This document shows positions 31,866-48,307 of a stretch of DNA of 64,000 bases, one piece after another. The position numbers and the translations under genes are program-made. The notes under the pieces were generated by a model, which saw only the letters and a list, made by a program, of their open reading frames with translations, was not told where the DNA came from and made no database searches. Where the stretch lies: the NCBI RefSeq assembly GCF_052857255.1, contig NC_135500.1:109009701-109073700 (forward strand), read 5' to 3'. Numbering within the stretch: position 1 is the stretch's first letter; each line of letters starts with the position of its first letter. The DNA is from Amblyomma americanum. Its lineage: Eukaryota; Arthropoda; Arachnida; Ixodida; Ixodidae.

Positions 31866-34660
31866 GAAGAAGAGGGAGAAATTTCCAAAGGTTAAAAGGC
31901 GGCGCCGGCGTACCTCTTCGGGCTCGGAAAACTTGGCGTGATCGATCAACACTGCTTCCGCTTCACTTGCACGTGACCCAACACAGTCGAGAAGACCTGA
32001 AGAAAGTCCATCTCAGGAAGCCCCCGCTGTCTCCTGGTCCAGCGTCATGCCGCTGCCTCCTTCCCTCGAGAGCACGTCAGCATCCACCCCTCCGAGCCCG
32101 ACAAGCCCAGCAGTGCGCTCAGTCCATGATAACGAAAGGGGCGGCTGTGTCTGCGATGCACCGGAGACGAGCACTGCGGAGGCAGTCGAGACTGCCACGC
32201 CTACGCCACTGATGTCCGAAGCCATGACGGTCTCCTCCGTAGGAGACAGAAGATCCGGCGAGCACGTCTACCCGGGTCACGCACAAAAGCGGAGTCAAAG
32301 TCACGGTGGCTTGACCAACGTTACCTTCGGTGCCGACCCCTCGTCTACGCCTTCACCCGACCCTGCAGTGCTGGCTATACCGGGCGCCCTTGCCACTGGC
32401 ACCGCAATTATGAAGTCGCGCCCTACACGGCGTAGAGCTACCAGCATCGCGATTACCCACGAACCATCGACAGCCGAAACGAACATCGTGCACCGTGCCT
32501 TGTACAGTACTGGGCTGCTGGCTTGTGCCTTGCTTTCTCTGCCCATGCTCACATTCCACTGGGTGGCGATGCCGCTGCTAGCACCATCGGTGGGTCACTG
32601 GTGCCGCAAGTCCGAGGAAGTGGGGAACGTGAGCGAGGCGCAGTGGAAGAGGACATTCATCTCGCTTGGCAACGACGGCCGCTACAGCAAGTGCACCGTC
32701 TACAGCGTAGGTTCTCTGACGACAACAGAGAGCAACGGCGTCGGCGCTGCCGGCCGCCCAATATCTGCGGCAACGGCGGTGACGACCCCGCGGCAAGAGG
32801 TGCCGTGCAGCAGGTGGGAATACGACTTTTCGCCAGGAGTGAAGGCACTGACCAGCGAGTGGAACCTGGTGATCGAGCGCCGCGGGCTTTTATTTCTCGC
32901 AGTCATATACAATAACATCGGATGTCAGGTGGCGATGCCGCTCGTAGGACAGATGGCCGACCGGCTGGGTCGCTGGTAAGAGTTATAGATGCAACTCTCA
33001 ATATGTGATCAGAATTACTTGATGCCCCAGCAGATTTATATGTGTGCGGACCTGTTTGCCCCGGCGCTGAAAGCAAGGAGATGACCATTACAGCTTTGCA
33101 CCGCTTGACGCGCAAGTTGAAGGCGTGTAAGACTCTGTGCGGGACCGACCAAGTGCCATGCAAGCAGCAAAGGAGAACTTAAATTCGCTACGGAACATGT
33201 TTTGAATTGGTTGCAACGCTTGATGAATGTCCATATGCAGTGCTGGACATGCTGCTATGTCCGGCGGGTAAGCTTGTTATGACTTGGCGTCGAATCCCAA
33301 ACAGGCAGAAATGAAAGTCAATCATATGGCCTAATGAAATAATGGTCTGCTCGGGGAATTGAATCGGAAAATCATGTGATAAGCAATCGCGTATTTGTCT
33401 TTCGGTGTGTGAGTGGCCGATAAAATATCGTGTTCTGCTTCGTCAGTGTGGATGAACTCCATTGCACATTGACTAGGTGGGACGCTCTGCTGCTCGTGCT
33501 GCCCTGTGTCTTACTTGTGGCCACTGTGGAGGCACTGGTCACCTACACGGCCACAGTGTTTGTGCAGCTACTGCTCAGATGAACAGCTTACACTAATGAA
33601 CCATTGTTAAACAATAAATCTGAATCAATACCAACTCGGCCAGATCGCAGCCATAATTAGCGTATGCCAGGAAGTGGAAGGTGCGCGTTGGCAAACTACA
33701 CGTAAACTGACATGCGAAAGGAGGCTAGGATGCGTAAATACGTCAAGATACGTGATATGTGAAAATATGTGAATCAAATGATTTCTCCACAGCTTAAGAA
33801 CTAATGCGCTGCACCTATATAAATGTGAGAAAATCAGTACAGCTATTCTGTAAAGTGTTAAAAGTATATTTTCATGTGACCCGAAGAGCAGCGGCGCCCA
33901 GCTAAGAAAAATAATCCTTTGTCTATGCAAGGAACAGAAAAGTAGTCCTCACACATAGTCTTTAACTCTAATATAGTTTTGGGTGTTCTGAGCGATTGCC
34001 ATGCTCTTGCGTTTCTAAGGTGAGAAAACCGTTGGGACTTCGGCCCGGGCTCCTCATTAGGGCACTTGATTGCATCATATTGTTCAATAAGCACTCGCTG
34101 CCGTCACTTGCTGAACAAAGACCTAAACTGCCTCTTCACACCAAGAAAAACAAATTTACTCACGTTTGCAAATCAGGGATCAAGGAGCCCGATATGTAAT
34201 GCGATGCGTGGTGTACTTCCGAGACCGAATATGCTCTGATTGGGGGTGTTGTTTCAGGGAACTGCTTTTCGATTCAGTCCTGGCCAACCTTGCACTGGTG
34301 TGCACGTACAGCCTCGAGCTGTACCCGACCGCAATGAGAGCGACTGGTCTGGGCACCGTCTATATCGCCGGTGGCGTATGCGCTGCAGCGACTCCCTTGC
34401 TCGAGATCCGCCTGCAGCAGCCTCTGCTCGAGCTTTGCTCGGTGCTGCTGACGGTGACATCGCTGACACTTGTCGCCCTTCTACCAGAGACCAAGGACGC
34501 TCCACTGGCGGAGACCTCTTGTGATGTCGAAAGGGTGGTCTGGCGACCTAGCAGCACTGAAGGGGATGAAATGTTTGTTGACGTTGATGTGAGAGCCGTT
34601 CATGCAGGTGCAGAGCTAATTCGAGTTTTAACATACGGTATTCAAACACTTGATATGTAG
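31866..34660 (+). pseudogene. SLC22-like transporter copy C, pseudogene
   Basis: Close relative of copy A without exon 1. Exon 2 (31866-32975) has TGA at 31939-31941 in its N-terminal part; an ATG at 32047 opens 310 codons through TM1, loop and TM2. The exon 2 donor is an intact GTAAGA. The TM1-TM2 loop reads VIERRG where E has VCERRG, losing a conserved Cys. Most of exon 3 is deleted (only about 33050-33115 remains) and exon 4 is a remnant (33447-33578) whose donor is AT. Exon 5 (34258-34660) is fully open with ELYPTAMRATGLG and LPETKDAPL, and runs 13 codons past the stop used in E. Unlike A it lacks the TAA at exon 2, the TAG in exon 4 and the exon 5 frameshift. A protein of TM1-2 plus TM10-12 is conceivable only with unusual splicing; I consider it dead. 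Confidence 0.88.
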
Positions 34661-36015
34661 CGAGTCGTCTGGCTTTTAAATTGCCTCTAGAGTGACACAT
34701 TTGGAAGCATCGCTCAAAGAACTGACAGGCGATAGCATTAAAAAAAAACACATCAAGGACTTGTATACAAACAAAATGTAGAGCAGTCCTGATTGTACAC
34801 TGCTTCTTAAATTTCACTGCTGTGAAATAGTCAGGTTCAGAGGAAAATGCCGTACGCGGGGAACCAGTACTTGCAAGGGCTATGAGTTATGGTGCGATAA
34901 TAAAAAAAAAACTTATCGTAGGCGCGATAATAGCACTAACAGAATACACGTCGGTGCACCGTTTTTTACGCGTTATTGGTCGAGAGCACTATGCTCTGTT
35001 ATGGAAATATCATGAGCAGCTTTAAACAATGTTGGAATCATTGTCATATTCTGGTTGGCTTTAGCGCCGGTCTAACGGTTCCGAGTTGAAAGTAGTATGA
35101 ATGCCGGCTTCGGCACATGTCTTAAAAACCGTGCCACAGTTATGAAAACCTTCAGTAGCTGCGCTAGATTAACACCTAATTGCTATGAGAAATGGAATGT
35201 TGGTGCCGGAACGGAGGCGTTTGCAGTCTCGCAGGAGTTTGCTTCCTCTACGTGGAATAGAAAAAATTTCTAGCAGACTCACAAATCAATTCTTAAGGCG
35301 CGTATTTTTTTTTTGGCAATAGAGAGCTTAGTGTCCAAGGTGCCTGGTTCACCAATGATTTCGCCAGGAATGCCGTAGGAAACGTATGCTAAGATTTTTT
35401 CATTCAATAAATACACCTGTTGTTTGTACTCTGAAGTTCGAAACCTGAATTTGCGAGTGCGATAGCGATTGTACGCCTGCAAAATTCCGTGCCAGAAATG
35501 ATACACTTCTCGTTACCATATTTTAATGCGGCAGTTTCATTGCGCGCGTAGCGGCTGAGTACTGTCTTGAGCAAAATTAAGAGACACTATATTTCAAGTT
35601 CCGTCCTCTGCTACCCTCCGAGGGGGCTGCACCTGACAGAACACTGCAGATGTCGGGATTGGTGCAATGGGTCCTTGTTGTCACCATAAGTTTTCTGTCA
35701 AGAGGCGCCGTCACGCGGAATGGTACTGTTTGAAACTTGGAGGGGAGTCTCTTACTGAGACGCCTTACAGTGGCAACAAATAAGAGCAATTTATTGTCGA
35801 TGCGAAGGTGTCGTCGCTTTTCATCTAATGCCGGATTGAAGAGAGCGTGAACCAAAACGAACAAAAGCGCTGCCACAGCGCTGTTTTTGCAGTCATGTGG
35901 TGGGAAGCACTGATAACACGAAAATTTAAAATCGCACGTCGTTTCAGCATGTTTTACGGTATGTAAATGCGAAATTATGTAACAATACTATAATTATTGG
36001 TGCCATCGCTACAAC
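34661..36015. other. 3' flank of copy C, no gene recognised
   Basis: Duplicate of 6525-7865. No extra insertion noted beyond homopolymer length changes (the G-run of the partner is absent near 35316). Confidence 0.55.
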
Positions 36016-36019
36016 AGTG

Positions 36020-37275
36020 TTCAAGCCTGACAGCATGAGGCAGGATCATGCCCACTCTGTTATGTCTATGACATTGTAAACATTAGTACAAAGCCAGAAT
36101 ATATAATATACGCGGATGACACAGCACTTTTGTTTCGAAACAATGATCACAGCCAGCTTGTAATTAACATAAATCAATCATTAGATAATTTACCGCTTGG
36201 AGCAAATTTAATTCACTGGAGATAAATGTAACCAAAACAAAAGCCGTGCTTTTTTCCACAAGGCAGTCTCCGATGCCTATCATGCCTTCAAATAATAATC
36301 TAATTTTTCACGACGCTCCTATTGAAGTTGTTGATGAAATGAAAACACCTGGTGTTTGTTTAAAAAAAATATGTCCTGGGATAGGCACATAAATGAAATA
36401 ATTTCACGTCTATCAAAAACAGTGGGTATTTTAGCAAAACTCCATGTCTTCCTACCGCCGAAAATGAAGCTACATATCTATAACTAGTTATTCTTGTCTC
36501 AACTAAACTACTGTTTCCTTGTATGGGGTACAACTACACAAACAAATTTAAATCGAATATATGCCGTACGAAAACAGTCTATTCGCCATATAGCTGGAAA
36601 CTACTACACTCATACTGCGCTGCTTTTTAAGAATTTTATAGTGATGTCAGTACACTATCTGTACTCGTATAACTTGGCAGTTCGCTACAAACAGCACGTA
36701 ACTTCCTCTGAGAGTACAATGCTTTCGATCGCCAATTTAACAACACTTCCACGTACATATCATTCGCGTTCTGCTCATAACTGGACTGTACCTTTCGTAC
36801 GAACGACGTTTGGCCAGCAAGTGCTTGCACATACTCTGCCCACTCTGTGAAACTATTTCCGCCAAAATAAAGTTAATATTGAAAATGTTAATAAGAAAAC
36901 AAAACATTCATTCTTTCTCTCGCAAATGTAATTTTTCTGGTTTCCTGCAGTGTGTTCCTCTTGTATTCTCGATTCTTTTGTGGGTTTGTTGCTATGTACA
37001 ATTGCTGTTATTCGCTAATCATGTTTATCATTCATATTGTGCCTTTAAATTTAAAATAGACTGAACTATGCGTACAAAGAGCTACAATGTCTGTAAATGT
37101 ATCGGGATGTACTGCCTAAATTGTAAGTGCACCAAATGTTTCTACCGACACCTCGCTGTTTTGCCATGTAATGGGGCCCGAGCGCCGTCAAGTGAATTAA
37201 CGTTCACTTTTTGTCTCGGGTTCCCCATTTCTTACTGAAATGGAAATAAACTTCAAACTTCAAATTTCAAAACAT
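36020..37275 (+). mobile_element. Degenerate LINE 3' half, duplicate of 7870-9130
   Basis: Same element and 3' end (AATAAACTTCAAACTTC near 37246). The YADD box is at about 36110-36120. Here the C-terminal frame opens at 36494 and reads LNYCFLVWGTTTQTNLNRIYAVRK, a clearer LINE signature than in the partner. It stops at 36848-36850, earlier than the partner. Confidence 0.7.
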
Positions 37276-37357
37276 ACGTCTGTTAGTTGTCCGTCTGAGT
37301 CCAGTGTGTGTATGTACACCTGCCTTGAAAAAGTGAAGTTATTTATTGACTGATACC

Positions 37358-37630
37358 TCAATTGCCTCTGTTGGGGTGTTACATGAGGGGTGGGTCGTTA
37401 CAGCGTGACGGTGATTTTTTCAATCAATGCCTTGTAGTGTCCTATATTAGTAAGATGAGCTGCGGTGGCAGGAAGGCGATTGCAGTCTTTGGTTGCCTGG
37501 GGAGAGAAAGCGTCAAGATGTTGCGCGGTATGTTCATATGGTGGGAAAGCTGCTTTATCATGAATAAGGTGGTCAGCAACGCGGCGAACAGATATTGCAA
37601 CGAAACTGCGCGAAAACACGGGGCTACAGA
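37358..37630 (-). mobile_element. LINE C-terminal fragment, antisense, duplicate of 9210-9480
   Basis: Same short minus-strand motif (HLDAFSPQATKDCNRL) with a few substitutions. Inherited through the block duplication. Confidence 0.42.
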
Positions 37631-37639
37631 AAGGAAGAA

Positions 37640-40210
37640 CACAGGCACAGCGCTGACTTACAACTCTTACTTTTAGATATGTAAGAACAGGTATATCAGT
37701 AACAGGTTACATTAGGTATGATAACGCAATTTTTAAGAGATGTGTAACGAAGCTTATGAAAAAGACAGTCTGGCTATTTTATGGCATTAGACGAGGGATG
37801 GAAGATTATGTTCTGGCTTGAGTTTGATCACGATCGAATAAAAGTGCAGAATGAATGAATCTTCTGGAACCATTCTGAGTGGATTCAAGAACAAGAGACA
37901 GATCTGAGAGGTCAGGGTCCTAAACTGCTCATGCGTTTCCTCTTTGTTACGAACCAGCGTTAAAAAGGTCAGAAATACCACTCTGGGAAGTCCTAGTCGC
38001 AGGTTACATCGTAAAAAACAAAGCATGTGGTTGGCGACATTATTAATATTCGAAATGTCGGGTGACCAACAAAGGAAATAGAAATGGTGACACGAAAATA
38101 TTTATGAGAGTTCACTGCCACGATCTGACATTGAGATACATAAGATTGGACGAGGGAAATATTTTCCTTCAATAGAATGTAAATAATGACGTTAAACTAA
38201 CGATAACAGGCGTGAGCCATTTGTTGCACAATGATGCATGCAGTGTAGTTAGCTCAGGTTGCAATGTGAAGGTATCGTTGCGGGTATTGATAGGTAACCA
38301 GAATACGCAGTCATGAGTAAATAATCAGGTGTTAATCGGGTAGTTGAATATTCGATTAGGCGGCCGCTGTGTCGACGCAATTTTGTTTCTTTGAATCCAC
38401 AGTGTAATTATCGATGTTTATTAGGGCACTGTGTAATTCCCGCAACCACAATTAGGCTGTATGTGTCTATTCAAGGTTGCATGAATTGACGGTTATGATA
38501 TCAAATTTCTTCTCTAATATTGCCTTGCATTTACTTTCGACAGCACTTGTAGAATTTTAAACTTCAAGCAACCGCAAGTCGCATTATTAAACGCCTATCG
38601 TAGTAGTAGTACGGAAGGCAAGTTCCAGCATCCGTAGGCCTCTAGAGTGGAAGGCACTGAGCCAAACTGAGTTCTCGAGAGCAATCCACTCAGATGACGT
38701 CGTAGTGCTGCGCCATCCGTCGTGTCAGTTGTATACACATGCAACATGCTCATCGGCTTACACCTTCTTCCTTTTGCCAGACTACGACGGATGCCCCAGC
38801 CCGAGGGCCCTCCATTCTGACCGACTAAGCGTGCACCGGTACAAGCACATGCCACGGGCCACCGCAGCCACCAGTGTGCAGCTGTTCGCCGAATGATGTA
38901 CCCTGACGTCCCGAACTCCACGATGCGAACTTTTTTCAGTCATACATAGTTTGTGTTGTGAGTGCTTCCGAAGGTGTTCCCTTGGAAAATGCTAGAGATG
39001 TTACCGGCTGCTGTGAGGCACGCAGCGTAGGCTCCTCTGTCGCATATCGTGAGTGCAGGACCCGAACGCCATTGCATACTTCTGGGCTTGGAATGCAGTT
39101 ATGGAGCAGGACTTTGCAGTATTTTTCTGCCAGCTGTTTTCTGTCACTTGCATTTTCAAGCCGGCTTGCTTCGATGAGTGCGGACTGTTTCTGACAAGCA
39201 CTTCTTAGACATGCTTGAAAACTAAAGATTTTCACCGATTTGCTGCACAGATTTCTCTGTGTAGCTTGATCTTCGATTATCGCGATGGCTGTCGCCACTT
39301 TTGTTCAAATGTGCGAGAAGAGACGCCCGAGTGACGAGGTGAGGAATATTGCAGGCTGAAAAAAAAATTCGTCTCGGTATGCGGAACCTGAAGAGTTAGC
39401 TGAGCGGATGTGTGCTTTGCTGCATACGTGATCGAATACACCGAATCCCCTGCAAAGACATCGCTCATATTATCGAAGGTACATACCGACGGAAGCGTGC
39501 ATCCCCAGGGCCGCCGGGCGGTGCAGCACACGTTTAACTTTAGAGTTCGAGTGTGGGCAGTCACAAGAATACTGAACATCTGCCCTGGCTTGCCTGCGTT
39601 CTTTGTGCGAGAGCTGTTTTTGTCAAATCGCACATTATATATTATATTGTATAACCCACGTCTTTCGAGTCACCGGGCAGCATAACCAGGGAGCAACCGC
39701 GGCGGCTCAGCACACATTTGGAAAATGCTTTGTCGGGTGGCCACGTATCTACTTTACTATGCCATTAGTTTGAATCTGTGTAATAGAACCGTACATGCTG
39801 TCTAACACGTACTGGAATATATTTGGCGTGTTGGTTCTTCGTCACACAGGAAACATAGCGCAGTAACTATTTAGGACGTGGCGCTTGTCCTGTCCTCACC
39901 TCGTCCTCTGTAGTTACTGCGCTATGATTTCTGTGTGATAACTTGGAATTATAGCAAACTCTCAAAGAAAGTAATCTGAACGCGAAGGGACCTATAACAA
40001 ATGGCACGTGGCACGGTTACAAGAAAAATAATAATAAAGCAAAGTAGAAGCAAAGCCTAGGTGGCATCTTTAAGGACGCGAAAATTATATTTAGAAACAT
40101 AAGGAAATGAAAGATTTCCTCGGGACACACGAATGGAGTACTGGAGTTCTCTGTGCTTCGCACTGTGGGCGCCTCTTTGCTTGACGCGTTTAGCCATATG
40201 CATTCGGTTA
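37640..40210. other. 3' flank of copy C, no gene recognised
   Basis: Duplicate of 9500-12060 with scattered substitutions. Includes the GC-richer island at about 38580-38910 that is also preserved behind E. Confidence 0.5.
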
Positions 40211-40957
40211 CAATGCAAAACTGATTATGCCGGAACGACCTGGAGACCACAAGGCTGATGGAGACCATAAAGCGCATGAACTGAGCAGCACAAGGAGGCA
40301 CTGTAATGAACAAGTAGGTAATAGATATCTGCCCGGTGGTTGTCAAAACAGTATGAATGATAGTTTTGGAGCCCAGCAATCCGACACACTCCCTCAGTTG
40401 CTGCTGAAATATTTCGCCCCCCCCCCTTCCTTTTCATAAGGACCATTTTGCTTGTAGGGAACAGCTCGGCTTATGGGAATGGTACCACTTGCACAAGGCT
40501 TCACCAGTGTGACGCGCGTATTGAATGCGCGGTGGAGCTTTCATCAGGTGAGAATAAGACAAAAACCTTCAGGACAGTGACAAGTACACACAGGTATTTA
40601 GACATTATTCGTTGGGGTTGTTAGGCAGAGGCACTGTCAGCAGTAGGATGCTCGTGGCTGGAATAGAAGAGCGGCAATTTCAAACTGACAAAAGCGCCTG
40701 TCTTCAAGAGAGCTGAACTCAGCTATGAAGATGGCGATTATTTCCTTCGACACAATTATGTGAGATTGAAAAAACCCGTAACACTTCCGTTACTTGATTA
40801 ATTGAAAACTTTTCACGTATAACTGCCCAGTAGGCAACATTGAATGTTAAGTTAATCTCTATTCTATTTTTCCTGTCGTCACTAACATCACAAAGTGCTG
40901 ATGTCCCTTCTGCTGCAAAACATCGGTCTACCGTTAATTACGGCTAGTGCGTTTCAG

Positions 40958-40965
40958 TATAAAAG
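40958..40965 (+). promoter_or_regulatory. TATA-like box upstream of copy D
   Basis: TATAAAAG, identical to the site at 12687 and aligned with TATAAGAG at 47454 in gene E. Low confidence without transcript starts; the downstream gene is a pseudogene. Confidence 0.32.
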
Positions 40966-41414
40966 CGATAAATCAAAATCCCTAATCACAACGGACTTGT
41001 AGAGGGCGATGAAAATAGGTTGAATTTCTCTTGTGCTATTGTGTGAGGGTAACCACAATAACAGCAACGACATGCTCGTGAGCGCCGACGCGCGTTTCGC
41101 ACAAGGTGGAGGCAGAAGAAAGAGCTCGACATTTGTGCCTATTTACTGAGGTAAAGAACAAAAAGAAGTCAGCCATACTACCTGTGTCTTGGCCACTCCC
41201 CCTTAGTGGGTATGTGCCATCTTTATTTGAGGCCAACCATCCAAGTCAGCAACCCACGCCAATGAACCGTTTGAGGTAAGTCTGACAGATTTTTCTCCTG
41301 TTTGGATCTGCACCAAACTCTGGACAATGACCAATTGAACCATTGTGCCCTTGCTTCAGAGGCAACAAGGACAACAACAACAACCTGTGCTTCACGGGTC
41401 ACAATCTGAACGAC

Positions 41415-44497
<3,083 letters not shown>

Positions 44498-45624
44498 GTT
44501 AAGAGTGTGTAGCCCCTCGTGCCCGGCCCATTGCCATGCAAACAACGATGCACGCCTCAACTTCGCCACGGAAAAGGTTTGAAGTGCATGGCCCGTTAAA
44601 TGAATCTCCACGCAGTGACGCCCCTGCTTGTCAGGTGGCTAAGTGTATTATGACGTTACGCCGAATGCGATACCCGCTGAAGTGAAAACCAGTACTGTTG
44701 CTGAAACATAAACAATGAGAACTCTGTTTGGGAAATGCTCTTAGTGTCTACTTGAAGACTTTTGTTTAGGAATCTGGTATTTTTTGGTACTATGATTAAT
44801 GGATAACGTTCCGGGGCAGGAACTGTTTTTATTACCTTGCGAAGTTACACCTACGGAACGTTCATGAACAGTTCGAAGGCTTGACAAGCGCGATTTCGGG
44901 AGATCTCCAACGCACTTCCGCATGTGATCGACTGTGCTGAAGAATCGCCGTAAACTATTTCGCCTCCAGATTTAGAAGTTCTTTTAGTGCTGCATTTCTC
45001 TCATTTCTTGATGTTGTTCTTTAAAGCTGGCTGGCCGTTGGGGCTTCTCGCTAGTTTAGTGTGTTCGTCTTCTGGAATGCTTTGTTCGATGTATATTAAA
45101 GGCCTAATGCTCTATCTTGTATAGTGCAAAAATTGTTGTTACTTCACATTTCATGACAGCGGTATCGTTTTCTGGTTGCGTGTTTCTGGCTATTGCTTTT
45201 GTTTGGCCACCTATTAGCACGTTATTTTTTGTGTTTTACTCTCTTCCTCTTATGTAATGCCCCAAAAAGGGCGTTTACGGGTCTTATAAATGATGACGAT
45301 GAAGATAATTGCGAACAAAGGAGGAACTTGCGGGGAAGAAAAATTAATACAGCGCCTGTTTCGCACAGATTTCGCCGTGCTTCTTCCCTTTTTCGCTGTG
45401 GGTTGCATGACACGTTGTCAAGCCGAGCACACGAATTTCATTTAGCTGCGCTAAACGCTTAAGTGGCCACAAGTCGGTTGGTCTTGGCACGCACGAAGTA
45501 TTTCCTCCCAAGAGCTGTTGGTACCACAAGAAGGTAAGGTCCGATACTAGAGCCCGAGTTCTTCTAAAGGATGGTGCTTTCAGAAATAAAGAAGTGATGC
45601 CTCGAAAGCCGCACTAAAGAATGT

Positions 45625-47064
45625 ACACGCATCGGCAATACAAATAATCAAAAAGGCGTAGTAGCTTAAGGTAGGCTTGCCGTTGCGTTTCTAGATCGCA
45701 GGCGCGGAAGGACTCAAGAAACCTGTATACAATGGAGTCAGTTTCGAAGTAGATGGCTGCTTGTGATAGCGTGACGGAGTCTCTGTACTTATATTGGAAA
45801 TTGTACGCTATGGTGAGGTCGAACTCCTGCAAGCGGAGCATACAACGTGCCAAGAATCTAGAGAGGTGTCGAAGAGCGGCATGCCAGCATAAAGAGTAGT
45901 GGTAAGTGCTCACTTTAAAATGATGGTCGGGCAGATGAGGCCGAAACTTGCCCGCTTCCCAGACAATAGCGAGCTCTCCCTCCCCCCCCCCCCTTTTCCG
46001 TGGTGGAATATTTCGTACAAGCACGCGAAAGAGCGCGGCTGGTGTATGCTATCACTGTTTGGAGACCCTGTAGGTATTGTGCGAGCACAGCTATAAACCC
46101 GATGTTGTTAGCCTCCGTATATATCCGTGCAGCTTGCTCATCGAAGCGGGCAAGAACGAGAGGTGTTTGAAACCGCAGGCGACGCTCAGCAAAAGCGGGG
46201 TCTTGTTGACGACGAAACGAAAGGCTGATCCCCTCGTGTGAGACGAGCCAGCAGTTCGGCAAAGTAAAGAACACTTCCGATGAAGCAGACATAGTACGCG
46301 CATAACACTGGCAAGTGTCGCATAGCTTTCTTGTCATGAGGAATGGGCAAGCTAGGCTCAGCTACAGTTCTTATAGGGTCGAGTCGGACATCAGCGCTGC
46401 TAACGACATGATAGAGGAGCGTCAGTTCTTGGTAAGCGAAGCATTTTTGTGGCTGAAGTGCGAGGTCCACCCGACGAATAGCTTTGAGCAGTGTGGCCAG
46501 GCACTCAAAGTGTTGCTCGAACGTTGCAGAGAGAACAATCCCGTCGTCAAGATAGACTACCCAAGTTTGCACCGTACACCACCAGTCAGGACAGTGCCCT
46601 CACGCTGGAAAATACGCTGGGAAATCACTGGGGACAAATGCGGAAATAATAGCACCGCTTTAAATTCATAAAGAAGCTATCTGAGGCGACAAACGCAGTC
46701 TTCTTGCGATCCGTGTCACCTACCTGCCAATATCCTTGTTTCAAACCGATGGGTGAAAAATACTTGCCAGCCGCAGTCAATTGAGAGAGCCGTCATGTCG
46801 TAGCAAGGGGTAAACGCCTTCATTCATAACCATCTCTAACTTTTTGTAGTCTACACAAACCGCAGTGAACTCCTCACAAGAGCGGCCGGTGAAGTCCAGT
46901 GGTTTTTGGAAGACTGAATTATACCGCAATATCCGCAACTTGACTTTTATGCAGCGCTTGCTTTTTAGCCAAAACATGTTCCAGTCCACAGGAGCGACTG
47001 GATACTTGGTGGCTGTATCCCGTGAGCTGAGATGAAAGTTTTGAAGCCCATCATCATGACACAC
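45625..47064 (-). mobile_element. Ty3/Gypsy pol fragment (RT-RNase H), antisense, longer copy
   Basis: Duplicate of 16945-18250 but extending further. Minus-strand order: VDYKKLEMVMNEGVYPLLR (RT N-terminus, about 46800-46850), FSPIGLKQGYWQVGD and KKTAFVASDSFF (about 46770-46690), VVYLDDGIV (about 46560), QPQKCFAYQELTLL, RIYTEANNIGFIAVLAQ, IAYTSRALSRACTKYST, then SLCWHAALRHLSRFLARCML and LRLQEFDLTIAY. Broken by frameshifts and a C-run at 45980-45992. Integrase is not present. Confidence 0.78.
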
Positions 47065-47450
47065 TTCCCAAGTGATTGTAATATATCCCGTAACCCCCCC
47101 CCCCCTTGAAAGGGAATAATTTTAGTGTGTCTAGCTGCACAATATGAAAGGTTTCGCAAGTGTGACTGGCGTGCTGAACGACTCCATGATTATTTAAAGA
47201 GATCATATGGGCATCGAAGCCATCAGGTCAGTGCCAAGTGCATCCACCTCTTACGAGAATATTAATTGGAGCAGTTAGGCCAAGGAATCAGCAGAAGTGG
47301 AGTAGCCGGGGCTAGAATAGCGTGGAGGGGGAGAAGGGGTTGTGGACTGAACAATAAATTTTTTTTCTTTCCGTTGCTAACAGCAGGAATTAGCAATGGT
47401 CTTTTCTACGACAAAACACCGGTCTATCGATTACTATGGCTGGGAACCTT
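47065..47450. other. 5' flank of gene E
   Basis: Diverged copy of the flank before B (12170-12680), recognisable by a C-run (47094-47106), the GTGTGACTGGCGTGCTGAA segment, and CACCGGTCTATCGATTACTA near 47417. No exon seen. Confidence 0.5.
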
Positions 47451-47453
47451 AAC

Positions 47454-47461
47454 TATAAGAG
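47454..47461 (+). promoter_or_regulatory. TATA-like box of gene E
   Basis: TATAAGAG aligns with TATAAAAG upstream of B and D inside flank that is otherwise diverged. A start site about 30 bp downstream would put exon 1 at roughly 47485-47739. Inference from conservation only. Confidence 0.38.
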
Positions 47462-47614
47462 CTATAACATCGGAGAAGGAAGAGATGACGAATATGGTTT
47501 GATTTTCCTTGCAGATTCTTGCGCGCTGACGTTCGTTCAGCACGCGCTAGAAGAAGTTCAACGTTCTAAGTCAGCCTTCATCACCAGTTCTCCGTGGGTG
47601 GCAGCTCGAACCAC

Positions 47615-47739
47615 ATGGAGAGAGAGGCGTCCGCGCAGCCTGACGTGGACAGCCCCCCAATGGCGGCCAGTGCACGGGACTCCGTCATCGGTGCTGAGCA
47701 ATCCATGGTCCGAGGCCAACATGGAAGGCGTCATCGAAA
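47615..47739 (+). CDS. Gene E exon 1 (coding status doubtful)
   Basis: An ATG at 47615 opens 41 codons plus two bases (MEREASAQPDVDSPP...HGRRHR) and ends at a GTGAGT donor. Length and phase are identical to exon 1 of B and D, so it is a real exon by homology. In E, however, the acceptor matching that of the other copies reads AA instead of AG, and no other in-phase AG exists between the TAA at 48305-48307 and the coding sequence. So it may now be only leader or a short upstream ORF. Confidence 0.55.
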
Positions 47740-48307
47740 GTGAGTTCCCCACTGAGGGCCCTTGCAATGATGACTTCATCCGCTAACTGCCAGAGACCTA
47801 GTAAATTTCCTTGGGTCGTATCTGTATTTAGCTTCTTGCTTACCACTTCCGGAGTTTACTGTGGCCAGCTCAGTCTGACAGCAAACATCAGACTCGCATC
47901 CTGGAAAGTTTCAATTACAGCTAGTTCTAACCACCCCACTAGAACTGCTCACTTTGAGAACAAACTGACATTCCGTAATGGCTGCGGTACCTTAGTTACA
48001 TATTCGACGCGGTCGCAAAACGGTATTTACCAACTGAAAGATTATGGTTTGCCTTCTATGCACACAAATACTGTAAGTGGTGCTATGGTTCCTTGCGTTT
48101 ATGGCTATGTGAATCTCTAAATCTGTGTTACACATTGTGATGCAGTGTAATTACGTATTTATTCTTCCTTCAAATTTTCGTGGACTTTTCTTCTGAACTT
48201 GTTGAAAGTCATCGCGAGAAACAGAATGACACGTCACACAACCTCTTTACAAAATGTGAGCACCAGGTAGCCCTTAAGCGGTTATATTTAGTTACACTTC
48301 TCGATAA

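Noticed and set aside
47436..47786. 116-codon frame over the gene E leader and exon 1
   Set aside because: It is out of frame with the 41-codon exon 1 reading that is conserved in B and D, and runs across the GTGAGT donor.
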